Shown here piece by piece: positions 1 to 10,733 of a stretch of DNA of 64,000 bases (the first letter of the stretch is position 1; every line of letters starts with the position of its first letter). Below the pieces are notes generated by a model. That model worked only from the letters and a program-made list of their open reading frames with translations, had not been told where the DNA came from and made no database searches. This DNA is from Kaistia sp. 32K (lineage in GTDB: Bacteria > Pseudomonadota > Alphaproteobacteria > Rhizobiales > Kaistiaceae). The position numbers and the translations under genes were made by a program. The stretch spans positions 3,782,001-3,846,000 of the forward strand of contig NZ_AP024269.1 in the NCBI RefSeq assembly GCF_016629525.1, in the 5' to 3' direction.

Positions 1-533
1 TGCTGGAGGAGATCTCGGAAGGCGTCGACCATCTCGTGCGCCAGGGCATCGCCGATTTCGGCGTCGGTCCGGGCATCGGCCGCCAGATGGATCTCTCCTT
101 CTCGCCGCTGTTCGAGGAACGCTTCTTCGCCGTCGTGCCGCTGGAGCATCCGCTCGGCCGGATGGACACCCTGCCGCTCGCGGCCCTGCCGGAGCGCGAG
201 CTGATCACGCTCGCCAAGGGCACGGGCATCCGCGATGTGCTGGAGCAGGTGCTACGCGACAACGGCATGGAGATCGGAACGTCGCACGTGCTGACGCGGG
301 CCGATTCGGTCATCTCGCTGGTCGAGGCGGGCCTCGGCGTCGGGCTGCTGCCGGAGCTGAGCGTCGCGCGGGTGAACCCGAAGCGGGCCCGGATCATTCC
401 GATCACGGAGCCGGAGATCTCCCGCAACATCGGCCTGATCGAGCGCAAGGGCGGCAGTTCGTCGAGCGCTTCCAGCGCCTTCCTCAGGATGCTGCGCGCC
501 GGCGACATCCCCGAGCGCATCGCCGCAGGCTGA
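1..533 (+). CDS. LysR-family transcriptional regulator, C-terminal part (5' end outside window)
   Basis: The reading frame is open from the first bases of the window and ends at 533, giving about 176 residues. The content fits the effector-binding (periplasmic-binding-protein-like) domain of a LysR-type regulator: a 'VRQGIADFGVG' strand, a 'FAVVPLEHPL' segment, and the 'SLVEAGLGVGLLPE' stretch that typically precedes the C-terminal end of this domain. The N-terminal winged-helix domain must lie upstream, so target genes and effector cannot be inferred. The gene converges on the minus-strand gene at 611-2479, and a long hairpin lies between them. Family assignment is firm; specific function is unknown. 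Confidence 0.85.
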   Translation, partial: LEEISEGVDHLVRQGIADFGVGPGIGRQMDLSFSPLFEERFFAVVPLEHPLGRMDTLPLAALPERELITLAKGTGIRDVLEQVLRDNGMEIGTSHVLTRADSVISLVEAGLGVGLLPELSVARVNPKRARIIPITEPEISRNIGLIERKGGSSSSASSAFLRMLRAGDIPERIAAG

Positions 534-561
534 CCGGCAAGCGTCCCGCAGGATATGGCAC

Positions 562-595
562 GCAGGATGAGCCGCGATTTCGCGGTTCATCCTGC
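562..595. terminator. Bidirectional hairpin between convergent genes
   Basis: A long stem, GCAGGATGA..CCGCG with CGCGG..TCATCCTGC around an ATTT loop, lies between the stops of the LysR gene (plus) and the 622-aa gene (minus). There is only a short T-rich stretch on either side, so termination is inferred from position and stem strength. Confidence 0.55.
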
Positions 596-610
596 CGGAT
601 TTGTGGAGGC

Positions 611-2479
611 CTAGTTGTTGCCCCAGGCGGCCATGGCCTTGTCGAACACACGCTGGCCCGGCGTTCCCTTCTCGAAGGTCAGGATGGCGCGCTGATCGTT
701 GTTGTAGACGATCGGCAGGTCGATCCAGTTGCGCTCGCGCAGCAGGGCGACGTTCTGCGCCATCGGCTGGGCGTCGTTCGAGAAGGCGATCCAGAAGAAG
801 CCGTCCGCGACCTTGGCCGCGGCGCCGTCGAGCGGCTGGCCGCGCGATTCCTCGGTCGGCTTCATCACCAGCGCCGGCACCGACTTGACGCCGCCACCGG
901 CGAAATTGGCCGGCGTGTCGACGACGATCTCGACCAGATGGCTGGCCGGCAGCGCGCTGTCGTTGTTCTTGCGGATGTTCAGCGTCACCTTCATGCCCTT
1001 CTCGGGCACCTCGAGCTGCGCCTGGATTTCCGGGCCGTTCGAGGAGTTGGCGTTGAACTTCCACGTCGCCGTGGCGGGCACCACCTTGACGTTCTGGCTG
1101 CCGTCGGTCGGCTGCTCGTAGAGGATGGCCTTCTGGGCGACGAGCGAATCGTCGGCCGCGCCGGCATTGCTGTCGGCTGCGGCGGCCGGCGGCGCGGCGG
1201 GCGCGGGCTGGGCCGGGGCCGGCTCCGCGGCGGCGGAACGCGTTCCCTCGGGCGCCACCACGCCGGCGAGCGGATCGACCTCCTGGTCGCCCGGCGCGGG
1301 CTGCGCCTCGACGGTGCGAACCGTCTTCGGCGCATCGACGACGGGCTCGCCGCCAAGCCGGTCGGCATTCTTGGTGCTGGCCGGAGCGGGCTCGGGATTT
1401 TCGCTCAGCGTCGGCTTGGCACCGCCCTCGGCCGAGCTGATCAGATCGCCGATCACGTCCTTGACGACGCTGCGCTGCGACCAGGCGAGCGCGGCGATAC
1501 CGCCGAGCAGCAGGCCGATCAGAACGAGAAGGATCAGCGTCGGCAGGCGCGAGGGCTTGCTGCGCTCGACATAGACGGCGGGTCGTTCGGCAGCCGGGCG
1601 GCCGCGTTCACGGCCTGCCTGACGGCCGGCGCGGGCGCGCGGCTCGTCGAAGCCGGCGTCGATCGTCGGCGCATCGCCGAACGTCGGCTCCGGCGCCCAG
1701 TCGGCGTCGGCCGAGCGGCGGCCCTGGTCCATATCGTCGTCGAGATCGAAACGCGGCTCGTCGAAGCGCGGCTCGTCATGATGATCGACGGAAAGCGTCG
1801 GCTCGCGCCGGCCGCCCTGCGGGGCCTGCCGATCAGCGGTGAATTCCGGCTTCGGCGTCACCTGCGGCCATTGCGGCTGGATCGGCGCCGGCTGGCGAAG
1901 CAGCGGCGCGGGCGCCGGCTCGGGTTCCGGCTCGTGCCACTCCGGCTCCAGCTCCTCCGGAAGCAGGACGTCGTCGTGGTGAAGCGCCTCCTCCTCGAGC
2001 GAGATCGGCGGCGGAGGCGGCGTCAGGACGGGAGCGGGAACCGGCGCGCGCGGCGTCGGGACCGGCGCCGGACGGGCAGGCTCCGCCTGCCGCAGCACCG
2101 GCTTCGGGGCCGGCGGCGGGGGTGGTGGTGGCGGCGGAGGCGAAACCGCCTCCTCCTGTTCTTCTTCCGGCTCGGGATCCTGCGCCTCGGCAGGCTCCGG
2201 CTCGGGAGCGGTGCCCAGTGCCTCGGCGACGGCGGCAGCCGCGCTGATCCGCACCGGCGCCGCGCGGGCGACGCTCGCCTCGCGCTCAACCTTGCGGATC
2301 GCCTCTTCCAGCTCCAGGCGCTGGCGGGAAATCTCGGACGTCGTCAGGGGAGGATCGATCGACTTCAACTGGGCGATCAGCGCGGTGCGCGCCTTGTCGT
2401 AAACCGAACGACGCGCGTCCCCGGATTCGCTGTCGAACCCGGAGACCGCCTTCTTCAATACCGCGTAATAGTCGGTCAT
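611..2479 (-). CDS. Proline-rich single-pass membrane protein of unknown function
   Basis: This 622-residue protein has three parts. Residues 1 to about 90 are a charged helical domain. A very proline- and glutamate-rich low-complexity region follows, including an uninterrupted run of about ten prolines. One strong membrane segment (LPTLILLVLIGLLLGGIAAL) sits around residues 315-335. The C-terminal half carries an alanine/proline linker and then a compact domain of roughly 170 residues ending in AAWGNN. With the single membrane anchor, the C-terminal domain is probably periplasmic. It starts at an ATG 52 bp after the purA stop, so co-transcription with purA is possible. Conserved hypothetical proteins of this build are found in Hyphomicrobiales; I do not recognise a catalytic motif. 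Confidence 0.75.
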   Translation of the reverse strand: MTDYYAVLKKAVSGFDSESGDARRSVYDKARTALIAQLKSIDPPLTTSEISRQRLELEEAIRKVEREASVARAAPVRISAAAAVAEALGTAPEPEPAEAQDPEPEEEQEEAVSPPPPPPPPPPAPKPVLRQAEPARPAPVPTPRAPVPAPVLTPPPPPISLEEEALHHDDVLLPEELEPEWHEPEPEPAPAPLLRQPAPIQPQWPQVTPKPEFTADRQAPQGGRREPTLSVDHHDEPRFDEPRFDLDDDMDQGRRSADADWAPEPTFGDAPTIDAGFDEPRARAGRQAGRERGRPAAERPAVYVERSKPSRLPTLILLVLIGLLLGGIAALAWSQRSVVKDVIGDLISSAEGGAKPTLSENPEPAPASTKNADRLGGEPVVDAPKTVRTVEAQPAPGDQEVDPLAGVVAPEGTRSAAAEPAPAQPAPAAPPAAAADSNAGAADDSLVAQKAILYEQPTDGSQNVKVVPATATWKFNANSSNGPEIQAQLEVPEKGMKVTLNIRKNNDSALPASHLVEIVVDTPANFAGGGVKSVPALVMKPTEESRGQPLDGAAAKVADGFFWIAFSNDAQPMAQNVALLRERNWIDLPIVYNNDQRAILTFEKGTPGQRVFDKAMAAWGNN

Positions 2480-2531
2480 TGTCCCATTCTACTAACTGAC
2501 ATGTCCGAACCGGCGCCTGAGATCGACAGCC

Positions 2532-3824
<1,293 letters not shown>

Positions 3825-3975
3825 TGAGACTTCCCTTTTCGACGTCCTGCCACACTCATGCCGCGCTGCGCGGCGCGCGATAGGCCTCGTTCCCGGCTAA
3901 GCACCGGGACGAAGCGCGCGGACTATATAGACTCCGCTTGGCCGGCGCGACCCCCCGCCGGCGCATCTCCGAGGT

Positions 3976-5622
3976 TCAATTCTCCCAGAACACATCCTGG
4001 TCCGATGGCCAGCTGATGGCGAAGGCGTGGACGATCTCCCGGGTCTCGCCGGCGGCGTAATCATAGCGCCAGGCGACCACGCCGCGCCGGCCGGCGACCG
4101 CCATTTCCGTCGGCGGCGTCGCGCCGGCCAGGGGCTCGACGGCGATCGTCTTCGCCTCAGCGACGGGGAGCTGGTCGAGCACCACGATCGTCATCGGCCG
4201 GTCGTGCCGGTTCTCCACCTTGATCTGATAGCGCCGCTCGTCCGTCTTCTCCGTCGAGATCAGTCCGCGCTCGCCGGTCTTCTGCTGTAGCTTGGTCCGC
4301 GTGACGGCGACCTTGTCGTCGATGCCGAAGCCGAGCGCGACCTCGCCGTCCGGCGCGGTGAAGTCGAGCGGCACGGTGCCGGCGAAGGCGCCGTCGCGAT
4401 AGAGCACCGCCTCGCCGCCGACATAGGGCGCGCCGGAACTGTTCTTGAAGCGCGCCGTCAGATAGGCCGCGTCGCTGACCGCCGGCACGGCGCGGACTTC
4501 CAGCGTCGGCTTCAGGCTCTCCGTCGCGATCCTGACCGAGCGGCTCCCCTGCCCCGAGGCGACCGAGACCGGATCCGGGATGCGGTACTCGGCTCGGAAA
4601 TCGCCGAAATCGGCGACGGCCTCGGAATTGGCCATCGCGCCATAGCCACCCGCCGCCGCATCGGCGGTGATCGGCGGCGCCGGGGCCGGCCGCGCCACGG
4701 CGAGCGATTCGCGGGCGACCTTGGCGTCATAGCGCGGAACGAATCGCACGACGCTCTCATAGGGCTCGGGCGCCTGCGTCCCCTCCGCCGGGCGCAGTGT
4801 CGACAGCGACAGCGCCACGCCGGACCAGTCCTCGCCGGTCTCCTGATGCAGTTCGGCGCGCCGGACGAGTTCGAGCTTCGGCTCCGCGCCCGCCTCGCCG
4901 AGGACAAGCGAAACGTCATAGGCCGGGCTCCAGCCGGCAGACTGGGTGCGATAGCCGAGCGTCAGCTTGCCGGTGGCGGCCTCGGCGGCCGTGACCTCGA
5001 TCCGCGCCGAGAGCTTCGGCAGCACGGGCGGCAACATGTCGAGCGCCTTCCGGCGTCCCACGATCTGCTTCTCGAGGCCGCGCTTGTCCATCCGCACGGC
5101 GGTGCGCAGCGCGTCGATCTTCTCGCGCTCGGCCGCGAGCCCTTCGCCGGTCTGGGCCCAATTGTCGACGCCCTTGCCTTCAGCGAAGTTCTTGGCGAAA
5201 CCCTGCGGCAGGTTTTCCGCCAGCCCGTCGATGAACTTCAGCCTGAGGTCGAGCGCGGCGAGCCGGTCGTCCAGGCCGCCGACGCGATCCTCCAGCGTCT
5301 CGATCTCGTCCGCGATCGCGTTGCGCACCGGATCGGCTTCCGGGTCGGCCGGCTCCGGGCGGGTCTCGACAGAACGGATGGTGACGCCGCCGGCGGCGAG
5401 GCCCTCGACGCGCAGGCTGTCGGTCGCCATGTCGGTCGGCAGGTCGCTCGCCACAAGGACGGAAACGCCGGCCGGCACCGCGAAGGAAGCCTCGCGCTGC
5501 ACGGCCGCCCCCTGCGGATGCACCGTCACGGCGGTTACACGGCTGGCAATCGCGAGATCGCCGGCAAGCGCGCCGGCGCTACTGGCGGCCAGCGCCGCGA
5601 ACGACAGAGCGAGGATCTTCAT
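3976..5622 (-). CDS. DUF4139 domain (mucoidy-inhibitor MuiA-like) secreted protein
   Basis: A 548-residue protein with a clear signal peptide (MKILALSFAALAASSAGALA), which decides the start at 5622; the frame extends further upstream without a plausible start. After cleavage comes an N-terminal DUF4140-like beta domain containing 'VTVHPQGAAVQREA'. A coiled-coil segment follows at about residues 90-190, then the DUF4139 domain with 'LTLGYRTQSAGWSPAYDVSL', reaching the C-terminal 'YRYQIKVEN'-type strands and 'VFWEN' end. Proteins of this family are exported, but their biochemical role is not established; the MuiA name comes from a mucoidy phenotype. It stands as a single minus-strand gene between purA and the ClbS-like gene. 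Confidence 0.85.
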   Translation of the reverse strand: MKILALSFAALAASSAGALAGDLAIASRVTAVTVHPQGAAVQREASFAVPAGVSVLVASDLPTDMATDSLRVEGLAAGGVTIRSVETRPEPADPEADPVRNAIADEIETLEDRVGGLDDRLAALDLRLKFIDGLAENLPQGFAKNFAEGKGVDNWAQTGEGLAAEREKIDALRTAVRMDKRGLEKQIVGRRKALDMLPPVLPKLSARIEVTAAEAATGKLTLGYRTQSAGWSPAYDVSLVLGEAGAEPKLELVRRAELHQETGEDWSGVALSLSTLRPAEGTQAPEPYESVVRFVPRYDAKVARESLAVARPAPAPPITADAAAGGYGAMANSEAVADFGDFRAEYRIPDPVSVASGQGSRSVRIATESLKPTLEVRAVPAVSDAAYLTARFKNSSGAPYVGGEAVLYRDGAFAGTVPLDFTAPDGEVALGFGIDDKVAVTRTKLQQKTGERGLISTEKTDERRYQIKVENRHDRPMTIVVLDQLPVAEAKTIAVEPLAGATPPTEMAVAGRRGVVAWRYDYAAGETREIVHAFAISWPSDQDVFWEN

Positions 5623-5760
5623 GGCCGTCCTGGCTACCCCTGCATGAGCAAGCGCCGCTACCCGTAAACTCCCGGCGACGCTCCTGCCGCATAACGGGCG
5701 ATTGTGGTATCGCCGCGCCACAATTGCGCGCTTCTCGTGAAAATTGCGGCGACACCCCCT

Positions 5761-6273
5761 TCAGGCGATGCCGTTCTCCTTCTTCCACTTGCGCAACCGC
5801 CCGCGCGCATTGGCATAGGGCGAGGACGTGTTGAACTGGATCATCCGCCCCATGGTGTATTTCTCGTACCAGGGCGCGCCATAGAGCGCGGCGTCGTCGT
5901 GGCGCCCGATCAGCGCGACGAGGCTTTCCTTGGCCTCGGAGAAACGCCGCAGCAGCGCGTCGAACGGCAGCGCCTCGTAATCGGCATAGAACTTCTGGGC
6001 GAGCGCCCCGAGCTCGTTCCATTTGTAGCCGGTCTCGGGGAATTCGACGGGCTCTCCCGCCTCCCGCCGCGCATGCCATTTCAGCACCAGCTCGTTCCAG
6101 CCGGTCAGATAGGCGACGAGATCATGCACGCTCATGCGTGTCCCCTGCGCATGGCCTTCGAGCGTCTTCTCGCCCGAACGGTCCGCCGGCACCGTAACGA
6201 GGTCCTTCATGAGCTTGTCAAAGTTGGAGCCGATAGCTTCGAGAAGCTCGTCCTTGCTCGCTGGTACGGCCAT
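5761..6273 (-). CDS. ClbS/DfsB (DUF1706) family four-helix-bundle protein
   Basis: A 170-residue protein of the DinB-like four-helix-bundle superfamily. Typical features are the N-terminal 'MAVPASKDELLEAI', 'MSVHDLVAYLTGWNELVLKW' around residues 48-67, and the C-terminal 'GRMIQFNTSSPYANARGRLRKWKK'. The ATG at 6273 is chosen because a GGGGGA ribosome-binding site lies just before it. ClbS proteins inactivate the genotoxin colibactin by hydrolysing its cyclopropane, but most family members lie outside colibactin clusters and have unknown substrates. No biosynthetic cluster is nearby. It is divergent from the EamA permease gene. Confidence 0.85.
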   Translation of the reverse strand: MAVPASKDELLEAIGSNFDKLMKDLVTVPADRSGEKTLEGHAQGTRMSVHDLVAYLTGWNELVLKWHARREAGEPVEFPETGYKWNELGALAQKFYADYEALPFDALLRRFSEAKESLVALIGRHDDAALYGAPWYEKYTMGRMIQFNTSSPYANARGRLRKWKKENGIA

Positions 6274-6355
6274 CCGATTCCCCCATGACGCGCGGTAGAA
6301 GCCATAACCCGCATAACGGGTGTCGCCGGCACTTGCCAGCGCCATCGCCTCGACC

Positions 6356-6377
6356 GTCCCCTCCCCCTTGTGGGGAG
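6356..6377. repeat. Short palindrome with CTTGTGGGGAG core
   Basis: CCCTCCCCCTTGTGGGGAGGG forms a tight hairpin between the divergent ClbS-like and EamA genes. A related, slightly larger palindrome with a CTCACC...CTTGTGGAGAGG core occurs at 47471-47502. This suggests a dispersed short element rather than a gene-specific terminator. Confidence 0.5.
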
Positions 6378-6461
6378 GGAGAAAAGGGCGCGACCGCGCC
6401 GCCTCTTGGCAGCGACGGTCGGACGAGGCTATCCAGACATTCCGCTGTCCGAGGCCAGTCC

Positions 6462-7391
6462 ATGTCGCTCCTCTCCCGGGCCTTCACCTGGTTGTTCAAC
6501 CGGCCCTACCTGCTGCTCGCGCTGACCTTCCTGTTCTGGGCGATCAACATCGTGCTCGGCCGCTATGTAGCCGGCTCGATCCCGCCGGTGGCGCTGGCGC
6601 AGATCCGCTGGCTCGGCGCCTCGCTGATCATTTTGCCCTTCGCCTGGCCGCATCTGAAGCACGACTGGCCGGCGATCCGCGGCAGCCTCGTCATCATGCT
6701 GCTGCTCGCCGCCTCCGGCATCGGCGCCTACAACACGCTCGCCTATTACGGGCTGCAATATACCGAGGCCCTGAACGGCCTGCTGATGCAGTCGATCGCG
6801 CCGCTCGTCATCGGCGTCTGGTCGCTGATCCTGTTCCGCGACCGCATGTCGGCCGCGCAGATCACCGGCGTCTGTCTGTCGCTCTGCGGCGTCGTGCTGA
6901 TCATCTGCCGCGGCGATCCGGCCGTGCTGCTGCACATGACGCTGAATGTCGGCGACATCATCATGCTGGTGGCGATCTCTTGCTACGGCTTCTATTCAGC
7001 GCTTCTGAAGAAGGGCCCGCGCATCCACTATCTCTCGATGCTGGGCTTCACGATTCCCGCCGGCGCCATCATGATCCTGCCCTTCTCCATCTGGGAAATG
7101 ATGAGCGGCCGGTACATCCACGCGACGCCGCTGACCTTCGCGGTCCTCGCCTATGTCGTCGTGCTGCCCTCCGTCGTCGCCTACATGTTCTTCAACCGCG
7201 GCGTCGCGCTGATCGGCCCGAACCGCGCCGGGCCGTTCTTCCACCTGCTGCCGGTGTTCGGCTCGATCATCGCCATCCTCTTCCTCGGCGAGCAGCCGCG
7301 CTGGTTCCACGGCGCCGGCTACGCCCTGATCCTCTGCGGCATCGCCATCGCGCAGCTGAGTCTCGCCAGGATCCGGGCGTTCGGGCGGTAG
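6462..7391 (+). CDS. EamA-family (DMT superfamily) inner-membrane transporter
   Basis: A 309-residue integral membrane protein with about ten hydrophobic segments in two EamA repeats. The first covers roughly residues 15-140 ('LALTFLFWAINIVLGRYV', 'AYYGLQYTEALNGLLMQSIAPL'). The second covers roughly residues 155-285 and ends in 'FGSIIAILFLGEQPRWFHGAGYALILCGIAIA'. The family exports amino acids, nucleosides or other metabolites; the substrate cannot be read from sequence. The start at 6462 is chosen because the frame upstream runs through a repetitive palindrome and proline-rich nonsense. A family A palindromic repeat lies directly downstream. Confidence 0.9.
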   Translation: MSLLSRAFTWLFNRPYLLLALTFLFWAINIVLGRYVAGSIPPVALAQIRWLGASLIILPFAWPHLKHDWPAIRGSLVIMLLLAASGIGAYNTLAYYGLQYTEALNGLLMQSIAPLVIGVWSLILFRDRMSAAQITGVCLSLCGVVLIICRGDPAVLLHMTLNVGDIIMLVAISCYGFYSALLKKGPRIHYLSMLGFTIPAGAIMILPFSIWEMMSGRYIHATPLTFAVLAYVVVLPSVVAYMFFNRGVALIGPNRAGPFFHLLPVFGSIIAILFLGEQPRWFHGAGYALILCGIAIAQLSLARIRAFGR

Positions 7392-7431
7392 TCTCGCCCT
7401 CCGGGGGTTCCCGCCCTCTCCCCACCCTCGC

Positions 7432-7533
7432 CGTCATCCCGGGCTTGACCCGGGATCCATTCAGCCGGGTTGCTGGCGGCGTGAGACGCCAGAAAGCGCG
7501 GCTGTATGGATCCCCGCCTTCGCGGGGATGACG
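7432..7533. repeat. Family A palindromic repeat (copy 1)
   Basis: A 102-bp imperfect palindromic mosaic. It begins CGTCATCCCGGG...GATCCATTCAGCC and ends TGGATCCCCGCC..GCGGGGATGACG. Related copies occur at 9239-9327, 41310-41410 (opposite orientation) and 56506-56647. The ends can pair to form a long cruciform. It sits between the EamA gene and the serA terminator. Confidence 0.85.
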
Positions 7534-7561
7534 ACGGTGTCTGAACCAATCCGGACCAACC

Positions 7562-7598
7562 AAAAGAAAGAGGCGACGGTTGCCCGTCGCCCCTCTTC
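7562..7598 (-). terminator. Intrinsic terminator of serA
   Basis: Read on the minus strand, GAGGGGCGACGG-gcaa-CCGTCGCCTCTTTC is followed by TTTTGG, just past the serA stop at 7621. Confidence 0.75.
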
Positions 7599-7620
7599 AT
7601 TCCGGCAATGAAGCCGTCGG

Positions 7621-9207
7621 TCAGAACGTCAGGCGCTTGGCCTGGACGACGCCTTCGAGCGCGCTGACGCGGTCGATGACGCTGTCCGAGATCGCCTCGT
7701 CGACGCCGATCAGCGCAATCGCGTCCTCGCCCGGCGCCTTGCGGCCGAGGTTGAAGGTCGCGATGTTGATGCCCTCGCCGCCGAGCAGGCTGGCGAAGCG
7801 GCCGATGAAGCCCGGCTTGTCCTTGTTGGTGACGTAGAGCATGTGGGGGCCGAGCTCGGCCTCCATGTTGATGCCCTTGATCTGGATGATGCGCGGGTTG
7901 ACGTCGCCGAACACCGTGCCGGCGACCGAACGCTCCTGCCGTTCGGTCGTGACCGTCAGGCGGATGTAGTTCTCGTACGCGCCCTGCTGCTCGCGACGGA
8001 CTTCCTCGATCGCGATGCCGCGTTCCTTGGCGATCGCCGGAGCCGAGACCATGTTGACCGACTGCAGCTGCGGCCGCAGCACGGCGGCGAGCGCCGCGGC
8101 GGTCAGCGCGCGGACGTTCATCTCCGCGACCTCGCCCTCATATTCGAGCTTGATCGCCTTGATGCCCGTCTCGGTGAGCTGGCCGGCGAACGAGCCGAGC
8201 TGCTCGGCGAGCTTGACGAACGGCGTCAGGCGCGGCGCTTCCTCGGCGGTGATCGACGGCATGTTCAGGGCATTGGAGACAGCGCCCTTGACCAGATAAT
8301 CGGCCATCTGCTCGGCGACCTGCAGCGCGACATTCTCCTGCGCCTCCGTGGTCGAGGCGCCGAGATGCGGCGTCGCGACGACGTTGGGCAGGCCGAACAG
8401 CACGTTCTCGGTCGCGGGCTCTTCCTCGAACACGTCGAAGCCAGCGCCGGCCACCTTGCCGGACTTCAGCGCCTCGGCGAGGTCCTTCTCGACGACCAGG
8501 CCGCCGCGCGCGCAATTGATGATGCGGACGCCGTCCTTCATCTGCGCGATCGCCTTGGCGTCGATGATGCCGCGCGTCTTGTCGATCAGCGGCGTGTGCA
8601 GGGTGATGAAGTCGGCGCGGCGGAACAGTTCCTCCAGCTCGACCTTCTCGACGCCGAGATCCACGGCGCGGTCCGGCGACAGGAACGGATCGAAGGCGAT
8701 GACGCGCATCTTCAGGCCGACGCCGCGCTCGGCGACGATCGAGCCGATATTGCCGCAGCCGATGATGCCGAGCGTCTTGCCCGTCACCTCGACGCCCATG
8801 AAGCGGTTCTTCTCCCACTTGCCGGCCTGGGTCGAGGCGTTCGCCTCAGGGATCTGGCGGGCCGTCGCGAAGATCATCGCGATCGCGTGCTCGGCCGTGG
8901 TGATCGAATTGCCGAAGGGCGTGTTCATCACGATGATGCCCTTCGCCGTCGCCGCCGGAATGTCGACATTGTCGACGCCGATGCCGGCGCGGCCGATGAC
9001 GCGGAGATTCTTTGCCGCCGCGATGACCTTCTCGGTCACCTTGGTATTCGAGCGGATGGCGAGACCATCATAATTGCCGATGATCTCGAGCAGCTTCTCC
9101 TTGTCCTTGCCGAGGTCCGGCAGGTAGTCGACCTCGACGCCACGATCCTTGAAGATCTGGACGGCGGTCTTGGAGAGCTTGTCGGAAATGAGAACGCGCG
9201 GTGCCAT
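7621..9207 (-). CDS. serA: D-3-phosphoglycerate dehydrogenase
   Basis: Oxidises 3-phosphoglycerate to 3-phosphohydroxypyruvate with NAD, the first step of serine synthesis. The 528-residue length marks the long form with an extra intervening domain before a C-terminal ACT domain. Visible features are the N-terminal substrate domain with 'GRAGIGVDNVD', the Rossmann signature 'GIIGCGNIGSIVAERG' at about residues 146-161, 'INCARGGLVVEKDLAEAL', and the catalytic His in 'VVATPHLGASTTEAQ'. A C-terminal ACT regulatory domain ('MLYVTNKDKPGFIGRFASLL') ends the protein, so serine feedback inhibition is likely. It lies 198 bp downstream of serC in the same direction, with a hairpin and a family A repeat in between. 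Confidence 0.97.
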   Translation of the reverse strand: MAPRVLISDKLSKTAVQIFKDRGVEVDYLPDLGKDKEKLLEIIGNYDGLAIRSNTKVTEKVIAAAKNLRVIGRAGIGVDNVDIPAATAKGIIVMNTPFGNSITTAEHAIAMIFATARQIPEANASTQAGKWEKNRFMGVEVTGKTLGIIGCGNIGSIVAERGVGLKMRVIAFDPFLSPDRAVDLGVEKVELEELFRRADFITLHTPLIDKTRGIIDAKAIAQMKDGVRIINCARGGLVVEKDLAEALKSGKVAGAGFDVFEEEPATENVLFGLPNVVATPHLGASTTEAQENVALQVAEQMADYLVKGAVSNALNMPSITAEEAPRLTPFVKLAEQLGSFAGQLTETGIKAIKLEYEGEVAEMNVRALTAAALAAVLRPQLQSVNMVSAPAIAKERGIAIEEVRREQQGAYENYIRLTVTTERQERSVAGTVFGDVNPRIIQIKGINMEAELGPHMLYVTNKDKPGFIGRFASLLGGEGINIATFNLGRKAPGEDAIALIGVDEAISDSVIDRVSALEGVVQAKRLTF

Positions 9208-9238
9208 GTGCTTTGTGTCCCTGGTTACCTAGCGCCGT

Positions 9239-9327
9239 CGTCATCCCGGACGAAGCGAAGCGTAGATCCGGGATCCATGCAGCCGAAGCCTGGGGCCGTA
9301 TGGATCCCCGCTTTCGCGGGGATGACG
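9239..9327. repeat. Family A palindromic repeat (copy 2)
   Basis: An 89-bp copy, from CGTCATCCCGGACGAAGCG to TCGCGGGGATGACG, in the serC-serA intergenic region. Same orientation as copy 1. The central part is shorter and only the ends and the GATCCATGCAGCC block are conserved. Confidence 0.85.
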
Positions 9328-9376
9328 CCTGAGGGCGTGCGGACGCTGGTATGAAAACTGGAATGTCGAGCGAACG

Positions 9377-9396
9377 GGCGGGGCCGAGGCCCCGCC
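9377..9396 (-). terminator. Possible terminator or attenuator after serC
   Basis: GGCGGGGCC-GA-GGCCCCGCC is a perfect 9-bp stem directly after the serC stop. No clear U-tract follows, so partial read-through into serA is likely. Confidence 0.45.
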
Positions 9397-9405
9397 GTCT
9401 GAAAC

Positions 9406-10578
<1,173 letters not shown>

Positions 10579-10653
10579 AGTCTATCCTCACAGATAGTAA
10601 GCGCCTCGTTGGGGAGGCGTGTCCCGCCGACGCGTTTACGCCTGGGCCGGGAC
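10579..10653 (-). promoter_or_regulatory. serC leader: three tandem hairpins
   Basis: Reading toward serC, three hairpins follow each other: GTCCCG...CGGGAC (10621-10653), CGCCTC-CCCAAC-GAGGCG (10602-10619) and CTATC-TGTGAG-GATAG (10582-10597). The last one contains the ribosome-binding site GAGGA and ends 4 bases before the ATG. Placement and the CCCAACGAGGCG loop fit the 'serC' leader motif described upstream of serC-serA in Alphaproteobacteria. Occlusion of the ribosome-binding site by the last hairpin suggests translational control; the ligand is unknown. Confidence 0.6.
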
Positions 10654-10674
10654 GAATGCAAGGGCGATCCGACA

Positions 10675-10707
10675 ACAAAAAGACGCGCCCCGTCGCCGGG
10701 GCGCGTC
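10675..10707 (-). terminator. Strong intrinsic terminator of the outer-membrane protein gene
   Basis: On the minus strand an 11-bp perfect stem (GACGCGCCCCG with CGGGGCGCGTC) is followed by TTTTTGTTG. It lies 27 bp past the stop of the barrel protein and separates it from serC. Confidence 0.88.
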
Positions 10708-10733
10708 TCCGAACTCGTGCGGTGCGAGCCGCC

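Noticed and set aside
5761..6273. Colibactin-type self-resistance gene marking a biosynthetic cluster
   Set aside because: The protein belongs to the ClbS/DfsB family, but no polyketide or peptide synthetase gene is present within the window.
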